Source: Planctomycetota bacterium
GTDB taxonomy: Bacteria; Planctomycetota; UBA11346
Reading direction: 5' to 3'
DNA length: 64,000 bases
Assembly: GCA_016745075.1 (NCBI GenBank)
Contig: JADGDD010000001.1
Location: forward strand, 1,241,125-1,305,124
Shown: in pieces, positions 26,061 to 34,299 of the stretch
How the letters are laid out: each line of letters begins with the position of its first letter
Numbering within the stretch: position 1 is the stretch's first letter
Program-made: the position numbers and the translations under genes
Notes under the pieces: model-generated
Seen by the model: only the letters and a program-made list of their open reading frames with translations
What the model was told of the DNA's origin: nothing
The model's database searches: none

Positions 26061-26433
26061 GCTCATTTTCACACAAATGTTTATCCAATAAATCCGGATC
26101 AATGGGCTTAATAAGATATGCTTCACATTGGCAACGAAACGACTCTATAACCGTTTTTCTATCATCTTTTGCCGTAACCATAAAAATAATTGGCTTTTTC
26201 TTTTCATCTTTTTCTATGGACCGAATCATCTGCAAAATATCACCGCCAGTTATTCCTGGCAATGCATAATCTATACAAATGAGATCATATCCGTCTTTAA
26301 AAATGAAAGCACGGCTCACCATATGGATCGCTTCTTCCCCTGTGCTCGCAAAATGCACAGGCCCGTAATCTTCTAATAAAGCACTCAGCTTTAAACGTGA
26401 CAACTTATCATCTTCAATAATAAGGCTACGCAT
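26041..26433 (-). CDS. CheY-like single-domain response regulator
   Basis: 130 residues forming one receiver domain: acidic pair IIEDDK, phospho-acceptor Asp in ICIDYALPG, Thr in MVTAKDD and Lys in YLIKPID. No output domain exists. It lies 49 nt after the HPt gene and completes a hybrid kinase-HPt-receiver phosphorelay encoded on this strand. Confidence 0.95.
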   Translation of the reverse strand: MRSLIIEDDKLSRLKLSALLEDYGPVHFASTGEEAIHMVSRAFIFKDGYDLICIDYALPGITGGDILQMIRSIEKDEKKKPIIFMVTAKDDRKTVIESFRCQCEAYLIKPIDPDLLDKHLCENELISVVS

Positions 26434-26482
26434 GTGACAACTCCTTTATCATCGATACTCTTATAAACCACAAACAATGGGC

Positions 26483-26851
26483 TTATTCAGGGCATGACAT
26501 AGAATAGGTTTCAATATAAATAAATCGTGGGTCAGTAATTAACGCATGGTATGATTCTTCCACAGATTGATACAACTGAAGAAGAGGCACTGAATCAAGC
26601 CTTTCACAATCATCCTCTATCTGTTTCGCACAGGCAAATAGTTCCAGAGCAGCCATATTAGCAGCAGCTCCTTTAATAGAATGCGCTGCATGGGCAATAT
26701 GTGCATGATCCCCTCCAATAATTGCTTGGTGCAAAGCGATAAACCGACTTGGCATTTCTTCTAAAAAGACAGTGACCATACGATGCATCAAAGTTAGGCG
26801 ACCACGCAATTGCTTGGAAAATAATTCGTAATCAAAATGGGGAACAGTCAT
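26483..26851 (-). CDS. Histidine phosphotransfer (HPt) domain protein
   Basis: 122 residues, an all-helical HPt domain. The phospho-accepting histidine is in AHAAHSIKGAAANMAA, with the conserved lysine and small-residue pattern after it. It would shuttle phosphate from the receiver of the upstream hybrid kinase to a second receiver, either the CheY-like protein or the RegA-like regulator. It lies 25 nt downstream of the kinase gene. Confidence 0.93.
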   Translation of the reverse strand: MTVPHFDYELFSKQLRGRLTLMHRMVTVFLEEMPSRFIALHQAIIGGDHAHIAHAAHSIKGAAANMAALELFACAKQIEDDCERLDSVPLLQLYQSVEESYHALITDPRFIYIETYSMSCPE

Positions 26852-26876
26852 AAAGGTCCTTCTTCTCTACATTTTT

Positions 26877-29444
26877 CTAATGAGTAATCGGCTTTCTTTG
26901 TGGTGAACGAGACGGGCATGAAAGAATAACTTCTTCTAAGGCATCAAAGGCCACAGGTTTTCCTAAAAAATAGTTCATGCCAGCTTCCAAACAGCGCTTC
27001 TTTTCTGCCGAAGATACATTGGCTGTAATAGCAACAATAGGAGTGGTTAGACCGAGCTTTCGTATCTGCCGAGATGCTTCAAAACCATCCATCTCTGGCA
27101 TATAACAGTCCATCAGAATGACATCATACTCATTCTTTTTCACCCATTCCAATGCCTCCAGACCGGTACAGGCACTGTCATGACTCCAACCATAATCTTC
27201 ACAAAAGTAGGATAATGGTTCACGGTTGAGCACGCTATCATCAACAATAAGAATATGATATACTGGCACATTTTCTATCAGAGAAAGAGCACGTAACTGC
27301 ACATCACTATCACTCTCACTCTCAGACTCATCTTGAACATCTGTTTTCTGTAAGGGTAACTGACAGCGGAAAACACTGCCAGACAATATGCCTGGAACTG
27401 CCGTAATATCTCCACCCATAACCCGTGCAAGACTACGGCATAAAGGCAAACCAAGACCGGCACCTTCTGAATGCCTTTTCCCTTGATAAAATGCCTGAAA
27501 ATAATCGGTATTGGGATCAATGCCAGAACCAGTATCTTCTACCACAAACTCGACTCGCATCATAGATTTATTCTCATTGAGCAGATAGACACCCAAAGAG
27601 ATACGTCCTTCTTCTGTAAATTTAAAAGCATTACCCAAAAGGTTTATAATGATCTGCTCAATGCGAGCTTTATCTCCAATTACCGTATCTTGAATGTTTT
27701 TATCTACCGTTGTCATAAAATGAATGCCACGCCCTCTGCTTTCAATATCAAATAAATCATGCATATCATCCATGATCAATTGTAATGAAAATGGCGATTC
27801 CTTTAGCACAAGTCCATTTTGCTCAGCTTTTGATAAATCGAGCACATTACTGATAACATTTTTTAATACTTTCCCAGCACGCATCGTAATACCAAGTAAA
27901 TCTCGCTGCCGTCCATCCAATCCCTGTCGAGACAATAAGCTGACAGAGCTCATAATTCCATTCAGGGGTGTCCGCAATTCATGTCCCATATATGCAAGAA
28001 ACATGGATTTATCAGAAGCTGCTTGCTGTGCCTTCTTCATGTTTTTCTTTAAATCATGTTCTAAAGAAATACGCTTAGTAATATCAGTTGCAACCGTACC
28101 AATATATTTCAATTCACCTGAGTCAGATACAATCGGGAATTTTGTCATCAAATAATGTTCGGTAACGCCATGCTCTGAACGTAATTTCTCGATAAACGTT
28201 ACTGGGTTTCCGGTTTCTCGTAATTCTTGTTCTTTACTTAGAGACAATGGCGTTTCTATATCTCCTGATTCAGAATCTACCGTATACCCAAAGACTGAAG
28301 AGAGTCGATGAGCGAGAGTATTTTGCAAAACACAGTGTGGTTGACCCAATCCTTTGGATGCTTCAGGTAATGAGACCACAGAAATAAATACGGGAATATT
28401 ATCCAAAACACCTTGTAATAAACCTTGATACTCAAAACCTTCAGATCGCGCACGCAAAAACCTCATACGGTAATGTGACATATATTGAGCCAAAACAAGG
28501 GACACCACAGCCCACACAATAACGCCCCAAAAAAAATAATGAGATAAGTCCGGCTCATAATGCCACAAGCTTTTCTCTGGAATACTCAACAACATGGTCC
28601 AAGGAAATGAATCCGGAGCTTCTAATAAGGGTGAAATATCACCCACCTGCAAAATACGTTCATAACAGCGAAGGCCTCCTTTTTCACAAACAAAACCACC
28701 CTTCCTTATACCATATTTCACTTTCATTGCCTGAAAGGTCTCACAGGCACTATCTGGTGTCTGTAATTCAGAACCAGCATTATCATAGATACTCCAGCTC
28801 GCTTCGCGCGGCAGCACTGCCTGCTGAAGAGACAGTGCTTCAGTAATCGAATCTGCATTCACATTTAAAACAAGATACGAACACTTTTTCCCGCTACAAA
28901 AAAGTGCACACCCTAAACGGAAATTCTTAAGTCCATGCAAGGGTGAATCAGTCGTTTCATGGTTCTCATCCAATGGAGACATATACACTTTTTCAGGTGA
29001 AAGTTCATCAAGTCTATTCATATAATAACGAGTAGACTTATCTTGTAGTTCTTCTGCCGATACACGAACACATTCACCAAAACGTTTTTCTAGGCGAAAA
29101 ATCTCCTGCCCTTCAAGCGACAAAATACGTATCTGGCTATACCGATCACTATTCTCCAAAACAGACTGACCAATAGATTCCAGCGATTCATACACAGTAA
29201 AACTATGAGCATCATCTGGACTAACCATAATACGATTCATATATGAACCAATAAACTCTAATACTTGAATATTCGTACGAATAAAACGAACAAATAACTC
29301 TTTATTTAAACGGCTTTCATACTCAATTCGCTGTCTGTTCTTCTCAACTTCTTTTTCAAGGACAACGTAATGACCAACCCAAGCAAGAAATGCAATAGGG
29401 ACAAAAATAAGAGCAAAAAACTTTACAAACAGGCGAATATTCAT
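26877..29444 (-). CDS. Hybrid sensor histidine kinase with dCache-like sensor, PAS and receiver
   Basis: 855 residues. Helix one (LFVKFFALIFVPIAFLAWV) and helix two (about residues 305-325) bracket a ~270-residue periplasmic sensor resembling a Cache domain. A PAS-like domain (YQGLLQGVLDNIPVFI through TDITKR) follows, then HisKA with GHELRTPLNG, HATPase with LLGNAFKFTEEG, DTGSGI and GAGLGLPL, and a C-terminal receiver with LMDCYMPEMDG. A GGAG site lies 6 nt before the ATG. It heads the kinase-HPt-receiver operon and faces the regulator at 29674 across a 229-bp divergent promoter region. Confidence 0.95.
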   Translation of the reverse strand: MNIRLFVKFFALIFVPIAFLAWVGHYVVLEKEVEKNRQRIEYESRLNKELFVRFIRTNIQVLEFIGSYMNRIMVSPDDAHSFTVYESLESIGQSVLENSDRYSQIRILSLEGQEIFRLEKRFGECVRVSAEELQDKSTRYYMNRLDELSPEKVYMSPLDENHETTDSPLHGLKNFRLGCALFCSGKKCSYLVLNVNADSITEALSLQQAVLPREASWSIYDNAGSELQTPDSACETFQAMKVKYGIRKGGFVCEKGGLRCYERILQVGDISPLLEAPDSFPWTMLLSIPEKSLWHYEPDLSHYFFWGVIVWAVVSLVLAQYMSHYRMRFLRARSEGFEYQGLLQGVLDNIPVFISVVSLPEASKGLGQPHCVLQNTLAHRLSSVFGYTVDSESGDIETPLSLSKEQELRETGNPVTFIEKLRSEHGVTEHYLMTKFPIVSDSGELKYIGTVATDITKRISLEHDLKKNMKKAQQAASDKSMFLAYMGHELRTPLNGIMSSVSLLSRQGLDGRQRDLLGITMRAGKVLKNVISNVLDLSKAEQNGLVLKESPFSLQLIMDDMHDLFDIESRGRGIHFMTTVDKNIQDTVIGDKARIEQIIINLLGNAFKFTEEGRISLGVYLLNENKSMMRVEFVVEDTGSGIDPNTDYFQAFYQGKRHSEGAGLGLPLCRSLARVMGGDITAVPGILSGSVFRCQLPLQKTDVQDESESESDSDVQLRALSLIENVPVYHILIVDDSVLNREPLSYFCEDYGWSHDSACTGLEALEWVKKNEYDVILMDCYMPEMDGFEASRQIRKLGLTTPIVAITANVSSAEKKRCLEAGMNYFLGKPVAFDALEEVILSCPSRSPQRKPITH

Positions 29445-29595
29445 CCTGACTCCACTGAGAAGAATTCACACTACCCCTGTGATAAACGAGCGCCAGAAGA
29501 ATATGACTATATGTCAATGTTTTTTACAGAAAACAATGTGCTATACGCATCAGTAAGCGACGAATAGTTTATACATTTAGAATTGCCCACAGTAA

Positions 29596-29644
29596 TGACA
29601 GAGGGTGTCAACAAATGTGACAACCCCTGTCCACTATATTGACA
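29596..29644. promoter_or_regulatory. Three TGACA half-sites at exact 22-bp spacing
   Basis: TGACA occurs at 29596, 29618 and 29640. The first forms a perfect inverted repeat TGACA-GAGGG-TGTCA; the second a near-perfect one, TGACA-ACCCC-TGTCC; the third lacks its partner and forms part of the -35 box. A 22-bp period (about two helical turns) puts the sites on the same face of DNA, fitting cooperative binding by a dimeric response regulator, most simply the adjacent one. Confidence 0.7.
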
Positions 29645-29666
29645 GCTAGAAGAATACTCGTATAAA
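29639..29666 (+). promoter_or_regulatory. Strong sigma-70-type promoter of the RegA-like gene, probably leaderless
   Basis: A consensus TTGACA (29639-29644), a 16-nt spacer and TATAAA (29661-29666) precede ATG 29674 by 7 nt. The expected transcription start is at or just before the A of the start codon, so the mRNA has no room for a ribosome-binding site. The -35 box overlaps the third TGACA half-site. Confidence 0.7.
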
Positions 29667-29673
29667 TGAGAGC

Positions 29674-30237
29674 ATGAGCACAACACGGCTTTATAGTACA
29701 CCCATCCTCATAATAGACGACGAGCCTCTCTTTGTCACTTTTTTTAAAGACATTTTAAAGGATGGGGGATACACCGAAGTCTACTCATCCACTGACCCTC
29801 GCCGCGTTCCACAATTATTAACACAGTACAACCCCAAACTCCTTCTCTGCGATATACGAATGCCGCATAAAGACGGCATTGAAGTCTTGACCGAGGCAAA
29901 ACACACACATCCCACTATGGCAATCATTATGATTAGCGGTGTTGATGATGTTCAAACCGCTGTTTCTTGTCTTAAGCAAGGAGCCTCCGACTACCTTCTC
30001 AAACCAACCACCGCTGATAATCTACTAAATGCGGTGGAGACAGTGCTCACCACATCTCTTCTTCACAACAAACCTCCAGTTGCCTTCAAACAAACATTGC
30101 GTGTGCTGACTGATAATCATATTCTTGAAACCATAGATCTCTGCAACGGCAACATTAGCAAATCTGCTCGAAAACTCGGAATGAGTAGACAAGGTGTTTA
30201 TGCTCGCTTAAAAAAAATCAGGAACAGAGATCAATAA
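29674..30237 (+). CDS. RegA/ActR/PrrA-like response regulator with Fis-type HTH
   Basis: 187 residues. The receiver holds IIDDEP, phospho-acceptor Asp in LLCDIRMPHKDG, ISGVDD and YLLKP. After a short linker, the C-terminus has a Fis-like helix-turn-helix, ETIDLCNGNISKSARKLGMSRQGVYARLKKI, as in the RegA/ActR/PrrA family that controls redox and carbon pathways. It is divergent from the hybrid kinase and is the natural last member of that phosphorelay. Three phased half-sites in its own promoter suggest autoregulation. Confidence 0.93.
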   Translation: MSTTRLYSTPILIIDDEPLFVTFFKDILKDGGYTEVYSSTDPRRVPQLLTQYNPKLLLCDIRMPHKDGIEVLTEAKHTHPTMAIIMISGVDDVQTAVSCLKQGASDYLLKPTTADNLLNAVETVLTTSLLHNKPPVAFKQTLRVLTDNHILETIDLCNGNISKSARKLGMSRQGVYARLKKIRNRDQ

Positions 30238-30380
30238 ATCCCATATTTAAACACAAACCAGAGGTACTGCTCAATATTACCTACACATCAGGAATATTGA
30301 CAAAAACAACGTTGATAACAGAGCTATAGGCCTTGATTGACAGCGCGAATTGTGACGGAGAATGCCGCACTGGAGATAGT

Positions 30381-31670
30381 ATGGCTGGTAACATTGACAC
30401 CAAAGCGGTAAAAGGCACACGCGATTTTTACCCAGACGATATGCGAGTACGAAATTGGTTATTCTCAACTTGGCGCACCGTTGCAGCACGTTTTGGCTTC
30501 GAAGAGTATGATAGCTGCATTCTAGAATCTGAGGATTTGTATATTCGTAAAGCGGGTGATGAAATCACTAGCCAGCTCTATAATTTCACCGATAAAGGCA
30601 GCCGCCGTGTTGCTCTTCGACCTGAGATGACCCCAAGCCTTGCTCGTATGTTTTTGAACCGTGGCAACACCATTTCTTTACCCGCTCGTTGGTTTTCTCT
30701 CCCACAATGTTTTCGCTATGAACGTGCCCAAAAAGGTCGCAAGCGCGAACACTTTCAGTGGAATATGGATATTATTGGCTTAGACCATGTTGCTGCTGAG
30801 GTAGAACTAATGGCTGCACAAGCTGCTTTTATGGAAGCTGTTGGCCTCTCCACCGAAAAAGGCCAAGCCGATATTGCCATAAAAGTATCCAATCGCCAAG
30901 TCATTCAAACCTATCTTGAGTCACTGGATATTCGTGATGAAGATTTTGCAGCAGTCTGTGTTATTATCGATAAACGGGATAAAATTGGTGATGATGCAAC
31001 CACAGACTTACTCACCGAATACGGCATTGCACAGGAAACTGCTCAAAAAATAATTGCCCTGTTATCTGTTCGCGGACTTGAACAATTACGAGAGACAGTT
31101 GGTGCAGACAATCTTGGCTACCAATCCCTAGCTGAATTAATGGAGTTGGCTGAACAAAGTCAAATTGCTCACCTCATTGATATTGATTTATCTGTCGTCC
31201 GCGGACTCTCCTATTACACGGGAACAGTCTGGGAATTATTTGATGCTTCTGGTGCTATGCCGCGCGCCGTTTCTGGTGGCGGCCGTTATGATAAGCTGAT
31301 GGAGCACCTTGGCGGCAAACCAACACCAATGGTTGGCTTTGGCTTTGGCGACGTAGTGATCACCCTTATTCTGGAAGAAAAAGGATTAATACCACAACTC
31401 AATCGCGGCATAGATGATATGATTTACCCAATGCAGAGCAGTGGTTTTGCCGTTGCCAACAGCATTGCCGCTCGTTTGCGTGGGCAAGGTCGTTCAGTAT
31501 TGGTTGATTATTCTTGCCGCCGCTTTAAACACATTATTAAAGCAGCCGAAAAAGATAAGATTGAACGGCTTATTATTCTAGGTGATAAAGAAATTGAAAA
31601 CGGTGTTGCCAATGTCCGTAACATGGAAACCCGTGAGGAAGTTGCCACTGCTATTGAAGAACTCGTATGA
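30381..31670 (+). CDS. hisS: Histidyl-tRNA synthetase
   Basis: 429 residues from ATG 30381, which has GGAG 5 nt upstream and begins right before the conserved VKGTRDFYPDD segment; the TTG at 30333 is rejected. It charges tRNA-His in the cytoplasm. Class II synthetase motifs: motif 2 region PQCFRYERAQKGRKREHFQWNMDIIG, histidine motifs VRGLSYYTGTVWELF and SGGGRYDKL, motif 3 PMVGFGFGDV, and a C-terminal anticodon-binding domain (VLVDYSCRRFKHIIKAAEK). The stop overlaps the nitroreductase start by ATGA. Similarity to HisZ is excluded by the intact catalytic motifs. Confidence 0.95.
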   Translation: MAGNIDTKAVKGTRDFYPDDMRVRNWLFSTWRTVAARFGFEEYDSCILESEDLYIRKAGDEITSQLYNFTDKGSRRVALRPEMTPSLARMFLNRGNTISLPARWFSLPQCFRYERAQKGRKREHFQWNMDIIGLDHVAAEVELMAAQAAFMEAVGLSTEKGQADIAIKVSNRQVIQTYLESLDIRDEDFAAVCVIIDKRDKIGDDATTDLLTEYGIAQETAQKIIALLSVRGLEQLRETVGADNLGYQSLAELMELAEQSQIAHLIDIDLSVVRGLSYYTGTVWELFDASGAMPRAVSGGGRYDKLMEHLGGKPTPMVGFGFGDVVITLILEEKGLIPQLNRGIDDMIYPMQSSGFAVANSIAARLRGQGRSVLVDYSCRRFKHIIKAAEKDKIERLIILGDKEIENGVANVRNMETREEVATAIEELV

Positions 31671-32245
31671 GTGCGTTACTCAAGACCATTCGCTCCCGCC
31701 GTACAAGCAAAAAATTTAACAACACAGCAGTCCCACACGCACACCTGCACACACTTTTGGAAGCGGCCATCTGGGCACCGAATCATCGTCAGATAGAACC
31801 ATGGCGTTTTTATGTCTTAGACAAAGCTGGTCTTGAAAAAATAGACAGCTTCTTTAATGAACATCCAGAAGTGGGTCGTTGGCCAGATCCACATAAAACG
31901 GGGAAGCTGGATATCATTCGCAAACGTTTATCTCAGGCAGGTGCTATGATTCATGTGACCAGCCTCCGCTCCAGCAAAGAACACAAAGATAACGAGAACT
32001 ATGCCGCAGCCTGTGCTGCCGTGCAAAACATGTTACTGATGGCAACCGACCTCGGCCTTGGCTCCTTTTGGAGCTCCAATGCCTCTCTTCGTTGCCCACA
32101 AACGCAGGAATGGCTCGGCGTTGATACCGAACAAGAACGCTTCGTTGCATCTATTTTACTTGGCACCACCCTGTCGCCTGCCCAATCGGACGCAGCCTCG
32201 GCTCATCGCCAGCCCATCGCCGATGTTACTACCTGGATAGAATAA
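31667..32245 (+). CDS. Nitroreductase family FMN-dependent oxidoreductase
   Basis: 192 residues. The N-terminus RSRRTSKKFNN followed by LLEAAIWAPNHRQIEPWRFYVL is the standard FMN-binding start. AACAAVQNMLLMATDLGLGSFWSSN and the C-terminal segment VASILLGTT complete the fold. The family reduces nitro groups, quinones or flavins with NAD(P)H. It overlaps hisS by ATGA and precedes the PfkB-like gene by 2 nt. Substrate unknown. Confidence 0.9.
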   Translation: MSALLKTIRSRRTSKKFNNTAVPHAHLHTLLEAAIWAPNHRQIEPWRFYVLDKAGLEKIDSFFNEHPEVGRWPDPHKTGKLDIIRKRLSQAGAMIHVTSLRSSKEHKDNENYAAACAAVQNMLLMATDLGLGSFWSSNASLRCPQTQEWLGVDTEQERFVASILLGTTLSPAQSDAASAHRQPIADVTTWIE

Positions 32246-32247
32246 CT

Positions 32248-33105
32248 ATGGATAGAACCCTTCTTATCGCTGGCTCCGTTACCCTTGACAGCTTTGGCGA
32301 ACATACGGACCTTATTGGCGGCCATGGTGCCTATGCCGCTATTGCTGCAGCTGGCTGTGTACCCACCCAATTATGGGCCCGCATCGGCTCAGATTTTGGG
32401 CCGCAACGCCGTGATCTCTTGGATAAACGTCGCATTGATACTGCTGGGCTCATAGAACATGGCTCCTGTAATCGTTGGGATGGTAAAAACCTTGCAGAAA
32501 ATGGCCCTATTTTACCAGAAGAAACCCCCTGTGATCCAGCTAAACTGGGCGGCACCCTTGCCACAGGCCTCCCACGCCACGAGATGAAACGAGCGCTTGA
32601 TGCCTTCCGCGCACTACCTGGCCATGATAAACGTCTGTCTTTTGTCGCTCCAAGCCGAAACGCTAGCCGTGACGAGTTGTTTGAGTTAGCTAGCCGTGCT
32701 GATGTTTTTATCGCCAAAAAGAGCGTCATCCTGAAAACCCTGAAAATATCTGACCCCGTTCAAGCGAGTGCTCAATTCATTGAAGCTGGTGCTACTGTCG
32801 TTATTCTCACCTGCGGTGCAGCAGGTGGCTTACTTCGTTACAAAAACAAATGCGCTACCATTCCAACGCTACCAAGCGAAGAAGTGGATGTCAGCGGCGC
32901 TGGCAGCACTTTTGCTGGCACCCTTGCTGGCTGTGTACTAGAACATGGAAAGATAGACTTCCGTGGCCTCAAGCGTAGTTGCGCTATTGCCGCATCTATC
33001 GCCAGCTTAGCGGTAAAAGCGTATGGACCGAAGCGTGTGATTAGTTTGAAACGACCGGAATATCAAGAGACCTTCAACAGAATGCGACGAAACAATAAGT
33101 ACTGA
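32248..33105 (+). CDS. PfkB-family sugar-kinase-like protein lacking the catalytic Asp
   Basis: 285 residues. Ribokinase-fold landmarks are intact: an N-terminal LIAGSVTLDSFG strand, the GGHGAYAAIAAA turn, and the ATP-site region ILTCGAAGGLL. In the second PfkB signature, which should read DxxGAGDxF, the sequence is DVSGAGSTF with S220 where the catalytic base Asp belongs. Loss of kinase activity or a changed mechanism is therefore likely. It lies 2 nt after the nitroreductase gene, so it is cotranscribed with hisS. Confidence 0.82.
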   Translation: MDRTLLIAGSVTLDSFGEHTDLIGGHGAYAAIAAAGCVPTQLWARIGSDFGPQRRDLLDKRRIDTAGLIEHGSCNRWDGKNLAENGPILPEETPCDPAKLGGTLATGLPRHEMKRALDAFRALPGHDKRLSFVAPSRNASRDELFELASRADVFIAKKSVILKTLKISDPVQASAQFIEAGATVVILTCGAAGGLLRYKNKCATIPTLPSEEVDVSGAGSTFAGTLAGCVLEHGKIDFRGLKRSCAIAASIASLAVKAYGPKRVISLKRPEYQETFNRMRRNNKY

Positions 33106-33155
33106 ATTGACAGAGCAGTAAGACAAGCAATCATGGTCTCTGAAAGCAGACTGCC

Positions 33156-34127
33156 ATGAAAGAAATCCAGTACCTGACATCTTACCGCGTTCTCAAGAAA
33201 ATCGCCTCGGGTGGTATGGGGTCCGTCTTCCTTGCTGAACAGCTTGGTGCAGATGCTTTCCGTAAGATAGTAGCCATTAAAACCATCAAAAAAGAATACC
33301 TCTCAAACCAAGAAAACGTTGATCTCTTTGTTGGCGAAGCCAAGCTCGTAGCCGACCTTATTCATGAAAATGTGTTACAGGTCTACCAACTTGGCGTTAC
33401 AAAAGGTATTTACTACATTGTTATGGAATATGCGCACGGGAAAAACCTCGCAGATATTATCCGTTCGCACAAAAAAATGGGCAAAGTCACCAATATTGAA
33501 ATTGGTGCGTTTATGATATCACGCGTTGCCCGTGCTCTGCACTATGCGCACGAAGCTCGAGATATTTACGGTGCGCCACTCAACATCGTCCACCGCGACG
33601 TCACCCCATCCAATGTTATTATCACCTATGGCGGAGTCGTTAAACTGACAGACTTCGGTATCGCCAAAGCCGTCACCATGAACACCCCTGATGAAGCTGA
33701 AGTCATTATGGGCAAATTGCCGTACATGAGCCCAGAACAAGCAAAATTCATTGGCACCACCAGACAGTCCGATGTATTTAGCCTTGGCCTCGTGATGTAC
33801 GAGTTACTCACCAATACTGTTGTTTACAACGTCAATGACATTGATGACCTCGTTGATAAAATGGATAACTATTCTATTAAACGACCGATTCGCCTCAACC
33901 CACATATTCCGCCAAAACTTGAAGAAATCATGATGCGCGCCCTCTCGGTCAATCCAAAAGAACGCTATAATGATGCGAAAGAATTCAGCCAAGACCTTGA
34001 GCATTATATGTATGATAAAGGTTATGGCCCAACCAATGAGAAACTCTCTCGCTACCTACGCCGCCTCTATCCAGATGAAAATTTTGATAGCTTTGGCTTA
34101 AGTCCACAAGAATCACAAATGTTATAA
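33156..34127 (+). CDS. Soluble Ser/Thr protein kinase (PknB-like Hanks type)
   Basis: 323 residues, essentially one kinase domain with a short C-terminal tail. ATP site: ASGGMGSVF and VAIKTI; catalytic loop HRDVTPSN; DFGIAKA; activation segment LPYMSPEQAK; SDVFSLGLVMYELLT. The HRDVTPSN form, in place of HRDLKPxN, is like that of many deltaproteobacterial kinases. No transmembrane helix is present, in contrast to the two other kinases in the window. It begins 51 nt after the PfkB-like gene. Substrate unknown. Confidence 0.92.
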   Translation: MKEIQYLTSYRVLKKIASGGMGSVFLAEQLGADAFRKIVAIKTIKKEYLSNQENVDLFVGEAKLVADLIHENVLQVYQLGVTKGIYYIVMEYAHGKNLADIIRSHKKMGKVTNIEIGAFMISRVARALHYAHEARDIYGAPLNIVHRDVTPSNVIITYGGVVKLTDFGIAKAVTMNTPDEAEVIMGKLPYMSPEQAKFIGTTRQSDVFSLGLVMYELLTNTVVYNVNDIDDLVDKMDNYSIKRPIRLNPHIPPKLEEIMMRALSVNPKERYNDAKEFSQDLEHYMYDKGYGPTNEKLSRYLRRLYPDENFDSFGLSPQESQML

Positions 34128-34235
34128 TAGAAAATGGAAGCCCTTTCAATACGGTTACAACGAAAGAGTCTGAAATAAACGAGAAAAAATCCAAAGATAG
34201 TTTTTCAATAAGCACAAAAGGGCAGGCCATTCTTT

Positions 34236-34263
34236 GTACAAAATCAATTCCTTGATTTTGTAC
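34236..34263. repeat. Perfect 12-bp inverted repeat upstream of the TonB receptor gene
   Basis: GTACAAAATCAA and TTGATTTTGTAC are exact complements around a TTCC loop. There is no T-run after it on either strand, so it is a poor terminator. It lies 37 bp before the receptor start and about 110 bp after the kinase gene, and could be an operator or an RNA hairpin in the 5' leader. Confidence 0.6.
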
Positions 34264-34299
34264 TGCTGACCCCTTCAGTCTTTACACTGGAATGTATTG

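Noticed and set aside
33107-33130. TTGACA upstream of the soluble kinase gene as a promoter
   Set aside because: No acceptable -10 hexamer lies at 16-18 nt; readthrough from hisS is simpler.
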